DNA from: Mycobacterium triplex
GTDB lineage: Bacteria; Actinomycetota; Actinomycetes; Mycobacteriales; Mycobacteriaceae
DNA: 64,000 nucleotides
Direction of reading: 5' to 3'
NCBI RefSeq assembly: GCF_000689255.1
Contig: NZ_HG964446.1
Coordinates: 4,507,250-4,571,249, forward strand
Positions 1 through 8,624 of the stretch are shown here, piece after piece; the stretch's first letter is position 1, and each line of letters starts with the position of its first letter. Under the pieces are notes generated by a model. That model was not told the origin of the DNA and ran no database searches. It was given only the letters and a program-made list of their open reading frames with translations. Made by a program: the position numbers and the translations under genes.

Positions 1-242
1 GCAACCTCGGGGTGTCCACGATCGTCGTCGTCGGTGTTTCGCTGAACATCGCGATACCCAACGTCGTCATGGATGCGGTCAACGCCGGCTACCGCGTCGT
101 CGTGCCCGCCGACGCCGTCGCGGGCATCCCCACCGAGTACGGTGCTGCGATGATCGCCAACACGCTGTCGCTGCTGGCAACGATCACCACGACCGACGAT
201 CTGCTCCAGGTATGGCAGCAGCAGGCCAAAGGATCCGCATGA
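1..242 (+). CDS. Isochorismatase-like cysteine hydrolase, C-terminal part
   Basis: The reading frame is already open at the left edge, so only about the last 79 residues are present. The visible part has the isochorismatase-fold core: a hydrophobic strand, then GVSLNIAIPN at the place where family members have the loop GVxTNVCV, then an amphipathic helix and the VVVPADAVAG strand-turn. The family hydrolyses amides, ureas or enol ethers with a Cys-Asp-Lys triad; that triad lies mostly outside the window, so activity cannot be judged. The position matching the usual catalytic Cys after the cis-peptide loop is not Cys here (Ile/Ala instead), so it may be a non-catalytic or divergent member. Its stop codon overlaps the next ATG (ATGA), implying cotranscription. 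Confidence 0.7.
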   Translation, partial: NLGVSTIVVVGVSLNIAIPNVVMDAVNAGYRVVVPADAVAGIPTEYGAAMIANTLSLLATITTTDDLLQVWQQQAKGSA

Positions 243-859
243 CCGACACCGCCGCCGGAACCCGCGGGGGATTCCCGCAAATCTCTCCGGTCGAAAACGC
301 ACCGCCCGAGCTGGGACGATTCGCTGACGCGATGCGCCGCTTGCAGGATCTGACGGTATCCACCAACCCGGACAGCTCGCTCTGGGCGAGCGCCGCTCAG
401 TACGTCGAGAACGCCTGCGCCCTGCTCGACGGCCACCAGGCGCCGGAGCACGAGGCGCCGGCAGGTCGCGTCCTCGAACTGCCCGGGCTGGGTCATCCGC
501 TGCTACCGCCGTGGACCCTGACGGAATCCGGACCCGACGGCGTCACGATGCAAGGGCACTTCACCCGGTCGCACGTGGGCGGCAACAATGCCGTGCACGG
601 CGGCATGATCCCGCTGTTCTACGACTGGCTGTTCGGCATGGTGGTTTCCACCGCGGGCATTCGCCCGACCCGCACCGCGTACCTACACGTCGACTACCGC
701 AAGATCACCCCGATCGATGCTCCATTGACCGCGACAGGCCGCATCAGCAATACCGACGGCCGGAAAGTCTTCATCTTCTCCACGATGACGTCGGCCGATG
801 GATCGCTGCTAAGCGAAGCCAACGGCCTGATGGTTCGTCTGCTACCCCACCAACCGTGA
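239..859 (+). CDS. PaaI-type hotdog thioesterase
   Basis: 206 aa. The C-terminal two thirds is a hotdog fold of the PaaI/4HBT type: VGGNNAVHGGMIPLFYDW is the HGG motif leading into the central helix, followed by the YLHVDYRKITP strand and a C-terminal strand pair. Such proteins hydrolyse acyl-CoA thioesters and are common in mycobacterial lipid and aromatic catabolic clusters. The N-terminal 80 residues are less conserved. I chose the ATG that overlaps the preceding stop (ATGA); an upstream ATG at 212 would lie inside the previous gene. The acyl-CoA ligase begins 8 bases after the stop, so the two are probably one transcript. A second thioesterase of this type lies at 21539-22216. Confidence 0.85.
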   Translation: MTDTAAGTRGGFPQISPVENAPPELGRFADAMRRLQDLTVSTNPDSSLWASAAQYVENACALLDGHQAPEHEAPAGRVLELPGLGHPLLPPWTLTESGPDGVTMQGHFTRSHVGGNNAVHGGMIPLFYDWLFGMVVSTAGIRPTRTAYLHVDYRKITPIDAPLTATGRISNTDGRKVFIFSTMTSADGSLLSEANGLMVRLLPHQP

Positions 860-867
860 GGACAAAG

Positions 868-2520
868 ATGTCGGACACCGCAACACAATTCACCGTCCCC
901 GCCGTCGCCCGGGCCGTCGCGGCCAGGATCGGCGACCGGGCGCTGCTGATCCAGGGCGAGCGCCGGCTCAGCTACGCGCAGACCGTCGAGCGGTCCAACC
1001 GGCTCGCCGCGTACCTGCACTCCCGAGGGCTTGGCTGCCACACCGAGCGCTCCGGCCTGGCCGGCCACCAGGTGGGCCAGGACCTGCTCGGCCTGTACGC
1101 CTACAACGGAAACGAATTCGTCGAGTCGTTGCTCGGCGCCTTCGCGGCCCGCGTGGCGCCCTTCAACGTCAACTTCCGCTACGTCAAAAGCGAGCTGCAG
1201 TATCTGCTCGCGGATTCGGGTGCGACCGCGCTGGTCTACCACGCCGCGTTCGCGCCACGGGTCGCCGAAGTCCTGCCCGACCTGCCGAAGCTGCGCGTGC
1301 TGATCCAGATCGCCGACGACTCCGGCAACGACTTGGTCCACGGCGCAGTCGATTACGACACCATCATCGCGTCCACGCCCGCGACGCCGCCGCCGGTGCG
1401 GCACTCCCCCGACGATCTGTACGTCCTGTACACCGGCGGCACCACCGGGATGCCGAAGGGCGTGCTGTGGCGCCAGCACGACATCTTCATGACGTCCTTC
1501 GGCGGCCGCAATCTGATGACCGGCGAGCCCGCCGGCTCGATCGACGAGATCGTCCAGCGAGCCGCCGCCGGCCCCGAAACCAAGTTGATGATCTTGCCGC
1601 CGCTGATCCACGGCGCGGCGCAATGGAGCGTGATGACCGCCCTGACCACCGGGCAATCCGTCGTCTTTCCTTCGGTCGTCGACCATTTGGACGCCGACGA
1701 CGTGGTCCGCACGATCGAGCGGGAGCGGGTAGCGGTGGTGACGGTGGTCGGAGACGCGATGGCTCGTCCGCTGCTCGCCGCCTTGGAGAGGGGTATCGCC
1801 GACGTGTCGTCGCTGGGTGTGATCGCCAACGGCGGCGCGTTGCTGACCCCCTATGTCAAGCAGCGCTTGATCGAAGCGCTGCCGAATGCGGTTGTCGTCG
1901 ACGGTGTCGGGTCCTCGGAGACCGGGGCGCAGATGCATCACATGTCGGCGTCCGGCGCGGTGTCCACCGGCACCTTCAACGCGGGGCCGGATGCCTTCGT
2001 GGCGGCCGAGGATCTGTCGTCGATCCTGCCGCCCGGACACGACGGCATCGGCTGGCTGGCGCAACGCGGTTACATTCCGTTGGGGTACAAGGGCGATGCG
2101 GCCAAGACCGCGACGACCTTCCCGGTCATCGACGGTGTGCGCTACGCGGTTCCGGGTGATCGGGCCCGCCATCGCGAGGACTCCAGCATCGAGTTGCTGG
2201 GCCGCGATTCGGTGACGATCAATTCCGGCGGCGAGAAGATCTTCGTCGAGGAGGTCGAAACCGCGATCGCCTCGCATCCCGCGGTGGCCGACGTGGTGGT
2301 CGCGGGACGGCCCAGCGAACGATGGGGCCAGGAGGTCGTCGCCGTCGTCGCGCTGGCCGACGGGGCACCCGCCGACGCAGACGATCTGGTGACGCACGCC
2401 GCACAGTCGCTGGCTCGCTACAAACTTCCCAAGGCGATCGTTTTCCGTCCCGTCATCGAGCGCAGTCCGTCGGGTAAGGCCGACTACCGGTGGGCGCGCG
2501 AGCAGGCGGTGAACGGATGA
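868..2520 (+). CDS. Acyl-CoA synthetase (FadD19-like AMP-forming ligase)
   Basis: 550 aa, full length for an ANL-superfamily ligase. It activates a carboxylic acid to the acyl-adenylate and then the CoA thioester. The phosphate-binding loop YTGGTTGMPKG is at about residues 188-199, GSSETG forms the adenine-binding A5 motif, and GDRAR plus GRDSVTINSGGEKIFVEEVE form the hinge/A8 region; the catalytic Lys lies in SPSGKADYRW near the C-terminus. YTGGTTG rather than YTSGTTG is typical of the FadD19/FadD17 steroid side-chain ligase group. A loop at residues about 54-71 (LGCHTER...GQD) is shared with the paralogue at 13046-14701. ATG at 868 lies after a GAGGACAAAG spacer. Its stop overlaps the SDR start (ATGA). 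Confidence 0.9.
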   Translation: MSDTATQFTVPAVARAVAARIGDRALLIQGERRLSYAQTVERSNRLAAYLHSRGLGCHTERSGLAGHQVGQDLLGLYAYNGNEFVESLLGAFAARVAPFNVNFRYVKSELQYLLADSGATALVYHAAFAPRVAEVLPDLPKLRVLIQIADDSGNDLVHGAVDYDTIIASTPATPPPVRHSPDDLYVLYTGGTTGMPKGVLWRQHDIFMTSFGGRNLMTGEPAGSIDEIVQRAAAGPETKLMILPPLIHGAAQWSVMTALTTGQSVVFPSVVDHLDADDVVRTIERERVAVVTVVGDAMARPLLAALERGIADVSSLGVIANGGALLTPYVKQRLIEALPNAVVVDGVGSSETGAQMHHMSASGAVSTGTFNAGPDAFVAAEDLSSILPPGHDGIGWLAQRGYIPLGYKGDAAKTATTFPVIDGVRYAVPGDRARHREDSSIELLGRDSVTINSGGEKIFVEEVETAIASHPAVADVVVAGRPSERWGQEVVAVVALADGAPADADDLVTHAAQSLARYKLPKAIVFRPVIERSPSGKADYRWAREQAVNG

Positions 2521-3344
2521 GATATTCCGATCGCGTCGCCGTCGTCACCGGTGCCGGGTCGGGCATCGGGCGCGCCCTGACCCAGGCCCTCACCGAGGAG
2601 GAGGCGCACGTCGCTGCATCCGACATCGACACGGCGAATCTGGCGCAAACACAAGCACTCTGCCGGCCTGGTCGGGTGACCACCTATCAGGTCGACGTCG
2701 CCGACCGCGATGCGGTGTGCGGGTACGCCGACGACGTGCGCCGCGATCTCGGGCCCGCCTCGTTGCTGTTCAACAACGCCGGGGTCGACCTGTTCTCCAG
2801 CATCGCCGACATGTCCTGGAAGGACTTCGACTGGCTCGTCGGCATCAACATCGGTGGCGTGGTCAGCGGGACCAAGGCCTTCCTGCCGCAGCTGATCGAA
2901 TCCGGAACTGCGCAGCGGCCGGCGCGGTTGGTCAACCTGTCCAGCGCGTTCGGCCTGATCGCGGTGCCCTACCAAGGGGCTTACAGCACTTCGAAATTCG
3001 CGGTGCGGGGTTTCACCGAGGCGCTGCGCCAGGAGATGATCATGCAGGGCCATCCGGTGACGGTGCACTGCGTGCACCCCGGAGTGGTGCGCACCAACTT
3101 CGGCACCAACATGCGCACCGCGCAGACCGAGGATCCCGAGCAGGCGGCGAAGTACTTTAGCCGGCTGGCGCTGACGTCTCCGGCCAAGGCCGCCCGGACG
3201 ATCCTGCGCGGGGCCGAGAAGAACCGCGCCAGAATCCTGATCGGACCCGACGGGCGGGTGATGGCGGCGCTGCCGCGGCTGCTGGGTGTCGGATACGCCG
3301 ACCTGATGGCGCGCGCCGCGAAGCGCAATACCAACGCCCGCTAG
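2517..3344 (+). CDS. Short-chain dehydrogenase/reductase
   Basis: 275 aa classical SDR. It has the NAD(P)-binding motif TGAGSGIG near residue 12, NNAG, a catalytic Ser in NLSSAF and the YSTSK catalytic Tyr-Lys pair. D at the end of strand 2 (ASDIDTA) suggests NAD(H) preference. It probably oxidises a hydroxyl group or reduces a ketone on the island's substrate. The ATGA overlap with the ligase sets the start; a GTG 27 bases upstream would fall inside the ligase. Its 3' end overlaps the convergent aldehyde dehydrogenase by four bases, so the two transcripts meet without an intergenic terminator. Confidence 0.88.
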   Translation: MRYSDRVAVVTGAGSGIGRALTQALTEEEAHVAASDIDTANLAQTQALCRPGRVTTYQVDVADRDAVCGYADDVRRDLGPASLLFNNAGVDLFSSIADMSWKDFDWLVGINIGGVVSGTKAFLPQLIESGTAQRPARLVNLSSAFGLIAVPYQGAYSTSKFAVRGFTEALRQEMIMQGHPVTVHCVHPGVVRTNFGTNMRTAQTEDPEQAAKYFSRLALTSPAKAARTILRGAEKNRARILIGPDGRVMAALPRLLGVGYADLMARAAKRNTNAR

Positions 3345-4840
3345 GCGGGCGGGCCGCCCTTGAGCCGGCGGCGGGTGCGGGCCCGCGTCATGCGCATCAT
3401 GGCGTCGGCGTACATCCGCATCGGCCTCCCGAACGGCGGGGCGGCACTGCCGGTGACGCTGAACGGCAGGTCGCTGCCCACCACCGACCGGTGGTGACTG
3501 AACGCGTCGAAGCCGGCCTTGCCGTGATACGCGCCCATCCCGCTGCGGCCCACGCCGCCGAACGGGGCGGCCGACGGAATCATCTGCGCGGCAAAGTCGT
3601 TGCGGGCCACGCCGCCGCTGCGGGTGCTGCGGACGAAGTCGCGGAAGTCGGCGTCGTCGGGTCCGTACCAGTAGGCCACCAGCGGCGCGGGCCGCGCATT
3701 GATGTAGTCGATGGCATCGCCCAGGCGCGAATATCCCTGGACCACCAGGACCGGACCGAAGATCTCTTCGCTGGCGATCTTCATGGTGTCGTCGATGTCG
3801 CGCACGATGGTCGGCGCGATCTTGCGGGAACCACGGTCGGGCAGTAACTCCCCTTCCGGCGCAACCGTTTCCACGGTGGCACCGTTGGCGCGTGCATCTT
3901 CGATCAGCCCGACGACCCGGTCGAAATTGGCCTGGTTGACACTCGAGCAGTAGTCGCTGTTGGCGACGATGTTGGGGAACATGGCGCGCAGTGTTTCGCG
4001 GGCGACACCGACGAACGTCTCGATCTGCTCGTCGGGGACGAAGACGTAGTCGGGGCACACGCACACCTGTCCCCCGTTGACCATGCGCCCCTGTGCGATC
4101 CGGGTGGCGGACCGGCGGATGTCGGCGGCGGGCGCGACGACGACGGGGTTCTTGCCGCCGAGCTCCAGCGTCACCGGCACCAGGTTCTGCGCGGCCGCCC
4201 GTTGCACCATGGCGCCGACCGAGGGCGAACCGGTGAAGAACAGATGATCGAACGGCAGCGTCGAGAACATCGCGGCCACCTCGGGTCCGCCGGTGACGAT
4301 GGCGAGTTCGTCGGCATCGAAATAGTCCGGCGCGGTCGCCCTCATCAGCTCAGCGGTGTGGGAGGTGACCTCCGACATCTTGATCATCACCCGGTTGCCC
4401 GCGGCGAACGCAGTCGCGGCGGGAAGGATCACGAGATTGAGCGGGAAGTTCCACGGACCGATGATGCCGACCACTCCGAGCGGTGACGGTTGCACTTCGG
4501 CACGCAGCCCGAACAGCCCCGCCGCGCGCATCAGCTTGGTGGCCCGCATCCATTGGGCAACATGGGATCTCGTGTGCTCGATGACCGAGATCATGCCGAT
4601 GACCTCGGTGAACAACGTTGCCGCTTTGGATCGGGTACCGAAATCGGTACCCATCGCGTCCACAAACGCATCGGTGTTGTCCAGGACCAGCGCCATCAGC
4701 CGGTCGATCCGGTTGCGCCGCAGCGCCACGGACGGCGGCCCGTCGGCGACGAAGGCTCGGCGCTGCCTGGCCAGGATGGCGCCCAAGTCCGCGCGCTGTT
4801 GTTCGACTGTGCTGTCAGCTCGTTGATCGAGTGTGCTCAT
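3341..4840 (-). CDS. Aldehyde dehydrogenase (coniferyl-aldehyde-dehydrogenase type)
   Basis: 499 aa. It oxidises an aldehyde to the acid with NAD(P)+. Visible landmarks are GPWNFPLNL (about 129-136), the catalytic base Glu226 in LELGGKNP, the nucleophile Cys260 in GGQVC, and EEIFGPVL. The nearest family shape is the coniferyl/fatty aldehyde branch (short ALDH with a C-terminal basic, membrane-leaning tail). It is transcribed away from the P450, with which it shares the operator at 4905-4923. A P450-made alcohol or aldehyde could therefore be oxidised here to the acid that the neighbouring ligases activate; that pathway reading is inference. Confidence 0.9.
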   Translation of the reverse strand: MSTLDQRADSTVEQQRADLGAILARQRRAFVADGPPSVALRRNRIDRLMALVLDNTDAFVDAMGTDFGTRSKAATLFTEVIGMISVIEHTRSHVAQWMRATKLMRAAGLFGLRAEVQPSPLGVVGIIGPWNFPLNLVILPAATAFAAGNRVMIKMSEVTSHTAELMRATAPDYFDADELAIVTGGPEVAAMFSTLPFDHLFFTGSPSVGAMVQRAAAQNLVPVTLELGGKNPVVVAPAADIRRSATRIAQGRMVNGGQVCVCPDYVFVPDEQIETFVGVARETLRAMFPNIVANSDYCSSVNQANFDRVVGLIEDARANGATVETVAPEGELLPDRGSRKIAPTIVRDIDDTMKIASEEIFGPVLVVQGYSRLGDAIDYINARPAPLVAYWYGPDDADFRDFVRSTRSGGVARNDFAAQMIPSAAPFGGVGRSGMGAYHGKAGFDAFSHHRSVVGSDLPFSVTGSAAPPFGRPMRMYADAMMRMTRARTRRRLKGGPPA

Positions 4841-4904
4841 TGTGACCTCGTTCGAACTGGAAGGCGCCTTGTCACGACGTCGCTGATCTTAGGCCCATAT
4901 TGTC

Positions 4905-4923
4905 TACTGTAATAATTACAGTA
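4905..4923. promoter_or_regulatory. TetR-type operator, copy A (perfect palindrome)
   Basis: TACTGTAATAATTACAGTA is a perfect 9+1+9 inverted repeat in the 142-base gap between the divergent ALDH and P450 genes. It shares TACTGTA-N9-GTA with three other sites in this window (16839, 19678, 22303). A TANNNT element (TACGAT, 4922-4927) overlaps its right end and could be the -10 of the P450 operon, so binding would block transcription. The assignment to the TetR gene at 19860 is inference. Confidence 0.75.
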
Positions 4924-4982
4924 CGATCTTACGTAACGATTGCCCGTTCGCGCTGAGATGGAAGTAGATGCGGGAGATATAG

Positions 4983-6188
4983 GTGACGACCAACGTTCCC
5001 ACCGCCGGCACCGGCGACCAAACGGTCGATCTGCGTGACCCCTATCCGTACTTCGCGCACAAGCGCCGTCAGTCCGGCGTCTTTCGGGGAACGGTCATGG
5101 ATTACAGCAAGACACCCGAGTCCATGCTGCCCAAGAACGAGTACTCCGCGGTGTCGTTCAACGCGGTCAACACGGTGTTCCGGGACGGCCGGGTGTTCAG
5201 CTCCAAGCCCTACGACAAGACGATCGGCTTGTTCATCGGTCCGACCATCCTGGCGATGGAAGGCAAGAAGCATCGCGAACACCGCAACCTGGTGTCGGCG
5301 GCATTCAAGTCCCGGGCGCTGGCACAGTGGGAGCCGACGATCGTGCGCCCGATCTGCAACGCGCTGATCGACGAGTTCATCGAAACCGGCCGCGCGGATC
5401 TGATCCGGAATTTCACGTTCGAGTTCCCCACCCGTGTCATCGCCCGGCTGCTGGGCCTACCGGACGAGGACCTGCCGATGTTCCGCAAGCGGGCCGTGCA
5501 GTTGATCAGCTATCACGTCAACTACGAGAAGGCCTTCGAGGCGTCGGCGGCACTGAAGGACTACTTCATCGAGCAGATCGAGCAACGCAAGTCCAAGCCC
5601 ACCCAAGACATCATCGGCGACCTGGTGACCGCCGAGATCGACGGCGAGAAGCTGACCGACGAGGCCATCTACTCGTTCCTGCGGCTGCTGCTGCCGGCCG
5701 GGCTGGAAACCACCTACCGCTCCTCGGGAAACCTGCTGTATCTGTTGCTCACTCACCCCGAACAGTTCGCCGCCGTGCAAGCCGATCACCGGCTGATCGG
5801 CCAGGCGATCGAGGAAGGCCTGCGCTTCGAGACGCCGCTGACCACCGTGCAGCGGTTCACCACCGAGCAGACCGAACTGGAAGGCGTGACGATTCCGGAG
5901 CGCTCCGTGATCGGCGTGTGCATCGGCTCGGCCAACCGCGACGAAACCCGCTGGGAGCGGGCCGAAGAATTCGACATCTTCCGCAAGGCCACGCCGCACA
6001 TCTCGTTCGCCGCCGGTGAACACACCTGTCTGGGTCTGCACCTGGCACGGCTGGAGACGCGCGTGGCCGTCGAATGCCTGCTGACCAGGTTGACCAACTT
6101 CACCGTGCTCACCGACGACGATCCGCACATTCACGGTCAGCCCTTCCGATCGCCGACCGCGCTTCCCGTGACGTTCGACGCCAAGTAG
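4983..6188 (+). CDS. Cytochrome P450 monooxygenase
   Basis: 401 aa, a soluble bacterial class I P450. The oxygen-activating I-helix motif AGLETT is at residues 239-244, the ExxR motif is in EGLRFET, and the haem loop FAAGEHTCLG is at 342-351 with Cys349 as the thiolate ligand. The AGxET T variant is within family limits. It hydroxylates a hydrophobic substrate using a ferredoxin/reductase pair, neither of which is in the window. The GTG start follows a GGGAGATATAG ribosome-binding stretch. It opens a four-gene plus-strand unit (P450, CaiB transferase, thiolase-like protein, amidohydrolase) behind operator A. I cannot assign a CYP family number. Confidence 0.93.
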   Translation: MTTNVPTAGTGDQTVDLRDPYPYFAHKRRQSGVFRGTVMDYSKTPESMLPKNEYSAVSFNAVNTVFRDGRVFSSKPYDKTIGLFIGPTILAMEGKKHREHRNLVSAAFKSRALAQWEPTIVRPICNALIDEFIETGRADLIRNFTFEFPTRVIARLLGLPDEDLPMFRKRAVQLISYHVNYEKAFEASAALKDYFIEQIEQRKSKPTQDIIGDLVTAEIDGEKLTDEAIYSFLRLLLPAGLETTYRSSGNLLYLLLTHPEQFAAVQADHRLIGQAIEEGLRFETPLTTVQRFTTEQTELEGVTIPERSVIGVCIGSANRDETRWERAEEFDIFRKATPHISFAAGEHTCLGLHLARLETRVAVECLLTRLTNFTVLTDDDPHIHGQPFRSPTALPVTFDAK

Positions 6189-6240
6189 CGTCCGCGGTGA
6201 AGAAACGTACGGCCTGACGACGACGGAGTTGGTGGGACAA

Positions 6241-7470
6241 ATGGTCAAGGTGATGCAGGGCATTCGGGTCCTCGAGGTTGCACAGTTCACGTTCGTCCCG
6301 GCCGCGGGAGCGATCCTGGCGGACTGGGGCGCGGACGTGATCAAGGTCGAGCACCCGCTGCGGGGCGATACCCAACGTGGCTTCCTCAACATGGGTGGCA
6401 TTCAGGTCAACCCGGAGCGGCATCCGCTGATGGAGCATCCCAACCGGGGCAAGCGCAGCGTCGGGATCGACGTGTCCACTCCCGGCGGCCAGGAAGTGAT
6501 CTACGAGCTGGCCAAAACCTCCGATGTGTTTCTGACCAACTACAAGCCGTCTCAGCGGCAACAGCACAAGTTCGACCTCGAACACATCCGCGCGGTCAAC
6601 CCGAACATCATCTACGCCCGCGGTTCGGCCTATGGCGACAAGGGGCCCGAGCGCAACGTCGGTGGCTACGACGGAACGGCGTTCTGGACGCGCAGCGGCA
6701 TCGGCTACGCGCTGACTCCCGAGGAGCTGGGTGGCGCACTGGGACAAGGCATTCCCGCGTTCGGCGATTCCATCGGCGGGATGTTCATCGCCGGCGGCAT
6801 CTCGGCGGCGCTGCTGCACCGCGAGCGCACCGGGGAGGCCGTCGAACTGGATGTGTCGCTGTTGAGCACGGCGTGGTGGGCCGCCGGCGCCAGCATGACG
6901 CAGGGCATGGAGACCGGCGAGGTGATGCGCACCCCCATGCCGGGGTCCGCCGGTGCGATGTCGGTGAATCCGTTCATGGGCAACTACGAAACATCCGACG
7001 GCGGCACGATCAACCTGTGCATCATCAGCCCGACGGGCCTGATCCGGGACACCTTCGAGCACCTCGGCATCCCCGAGGCCGCCGACGACGAACGCTTCTC
7101 CGAAGTGCTCCCGTTGATTCAGAACGCCAGCGCGGCCGCCGAGCTGATCGCGAAGGCCTTCGCCGCCAAGCCCTTTGAATATTGGCGCCAGCACCTGAAG
7201 ACGATGAAGGGCCAATGGGCGCCGTTCCAGAGCCTGATCGACCTGGCCGGCGACGAACAGGCGATCGCCAACGACATGATCGCCGAGGTCGAAGTCGCCG
7301 CGGGCGGAGCGCCGTTCAAGGTCGTGCGCGGCCCGGTCCAGTTCAACCACGAGCCGCTGCAGACCACCCGGGCGCCGCAAGCGTCCGAGCACACCGAGAT
7401 CGTTTTGATGGAGATCGGCATGGATTGGGACCGCATCGAGGAACTCAAGAACGCAGGGGCCATCGCGTGA
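6241..7470 (+). CDS. CaiB/BaiF family III CoA-transferase
   Basis: About 409 aa. The protein opens with the family's GIRVLEVAQF strand and ADWGADVIKVEHP; the conserved catalytic Asp is about residue 144 in GGYDGTAFW, and a GNYETSDG-type turn lies further on. Family III transferases move CoA between two acids by an aspartyl-CoA intermediate, so this enzyme could activate the substrate without ATP. TTG (6229) and GTG (6232) lie just upstream in frame; ATG 6241 preceded by GGTGGGA is preferred. It ends in a GTGA overlap with the thiolase-like gene. Confidence 0.88.
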   Translation: MVKVMQGIRVLEVAQFTFVPAAGAILADWGADVIKVEHPLRGDTQRGFLNMGGIQVNPERHPLMEHPNRGKRSVGIDVSTPGGQEVIYELAKTSDVFLTNYKPSQRQQHKFDLEHIRAVNPNIIYARGSAYGDKGPERNVGGYDGTAFWTRSGIGYALTPEELGGALGQGIPAFGDSIGGMFIAGGISAALLHRERTGEAVELDVSLLSTAWWAAGASMTQGMETGEVMRTPMPGSAGAMSVNPFMGNYETSDGGTINLCIISPTGLIRDTFEHLGIPEAADDERFSEVLPLIQNASAAAELIAKAFAAKPFEYWRQHLKTMKGQWAPFQSLIDLAGDEQAIANDMIAEVEVAAGGAPFKVVRGPVQFNHEPLQTTRAPQASEHTEIVLMEIGMDWDRIEELKNAGAIA

Positions 7471-8612
7471 ATGACGTCGCGATCATCGGGGTCGGCCTGC
7501 ACCCGTTCGGCCGATTCGAGGGCAAGTCGGCGATGCGGATGGGCGTCGACGCCATCCTTGCCGCGGTCGCGGACGCCGGGATCGCCTGGCAGGACGTTCA
7601 ATTCGCGACCGGCGGCAGCTGGACGGTCGCCAATCCGGACGCGATCGTCGGCATGGTCGGGCTGACCGGCATCCCATTCACCAACGTGTTCAACGCGTGC
7701 GCGACGGCGGCCAGCGCCGTCAAGGCCTGCGCCGATGGAATCCGGTTGGGCGACTACGACATCGGCATCGCGATCGGCCTGGACAAGCACCCGCGCGGAG
7801 CGTTCACCGAGGACCCGGCGCTGGTGGGCATGCCGAGCTGGTATGCGGAGAACGGGCAGTATCTGACCACCCAGTTCTTCGGCATGAAGGCCAACCGGTA
7901 CCTGCACGACCACAACATCTCTCGGGAGACGCTGGCGAAGGTCGCGGCCAAGAACTTCCGCAACGGCGCGCTGAATCCGAATGCGTTCCGTCGCAAGCCG
8001 ATCTCCGAGGAGGAGATCCTGAACTCGACGATGCTCAATTACCCGCTGACGCAATACATGTTCTGCGCGCCGGACGAGGGCGCCGCGGCGGCGGTGATGT
8101 GCCGGGCCGACATCGCGCACCGCTACACCTCCAAACCCGTCTACCTGCGGGCCGTGGAAGTCCGCACCCGCCGCTACGGCGCCTACGAGGTGAACACCAC
8201 CTGCGCACCGGTCGAAGAAGACGTGGCGCCAACGGTTTACGCCGCCCGCACCGCGTTCGAGAAGGCCGGCGTCGCGCCCGGCGATGTCGACGTGATCCAA
8301 CTGCAGGACACCGACGCCGGCGCCGAGATCATCCACATGGCCGAGTGCGGGTTCTGCGCGCACGGCGACCAGGAGAAGCTGCTGGCCGACGGCGCCACCG
8401 AGATCAACGGCCCGATGCCGGTCAACACCGACGGCGGGCTGATCGCCAACGGGGAGCCCATCGGCGCCTCCGGCCTGCGCCAGATCCACGAAATCGTCCG
8501 CCAACTCCGTGGTGAAGCGGGCGATCGCCAGGTGCCCGGGAACCCGAAGGTGGGGTTCACCCAGTTGTACGGCGCCCCCGGCACCGCGGCCGCGACCATC
8601 CTGACGACCTGA
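7467..8612 (+). CDS. Thiolase-like lipid-transfer protein
   Basis: 381 aa, thiolase superfamily of the SCP2-thiolase/Ltp type. The nucleophile Cys78 is kept in FNACATAA, but the usual GHPxGATG motif reads GEPIGASG (Glu330 in place of His), and the C-terminal CxGxG loop is replaced by LYGAPG without Cys. It is therefore unlikely to be a normal thiolase. Known relatives (Ltp2 type) act as retro-aldolases in side-chain removal, usually with a DUF35 partner; no DUF35 gene is seen here. GTG start overlaps the previous stop (GTGA). The in-frame extension upstream of it lies inside the CoA-transferase and is not used. Confidence 0.82.
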   Translation: MNDVAIIGVGLHPFGRFEGKSAMRMGVDAILAAVADAGIAWQDVQFATGGSWTVANPDAIVGMVGLTGIPFTNVFNACATAASAVKACADGIRLGDYDIGIAIGLDKHPRGAFTEDPALVGMPSWYAENGQYLTTQFFGMKANRYLHDHNISRETLAKVAAKNFRNGALNPNAFRRKPISEEEILNSTMLNYPLTQYMFCAPDEGAAAAVMCRADIAHRYTSKPVYLRAVEVRTRRYGAYEVNTTCAPVEEDVAPTVYAARTAFEKAGVAPGDVDVIQLQDTDAGAEIIHMAECGFCAHGDQEKLLADGATEINGPMPVNTDGGLIANGEPIGASGLRQIHEIVRQLRGEAGDRQVPGNPKVGFTQLYGAPGTAAATILTT

Positions 8613-8624
8613 CGGGACCATTCG

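Noticed and set aside
694..2397. Long open frame antisense to the first acyl-CoA ligase
   Set aside because: It has no recognisable domain, is rich in Arg, Gly, His and Asp, and lies fully over a clear ligase; high GC content makes such antisense frames common. The same holds for 2484-4064, 7119-9224, 9243-10967 and 43879-45819.
4905..4923. KstR or KstR2 operator
   Set aside because: TACTGTA-N9-GTA does not resemble the KstR/KstR2 motifs I know, so no link to the cholesterol regulons is claimed.
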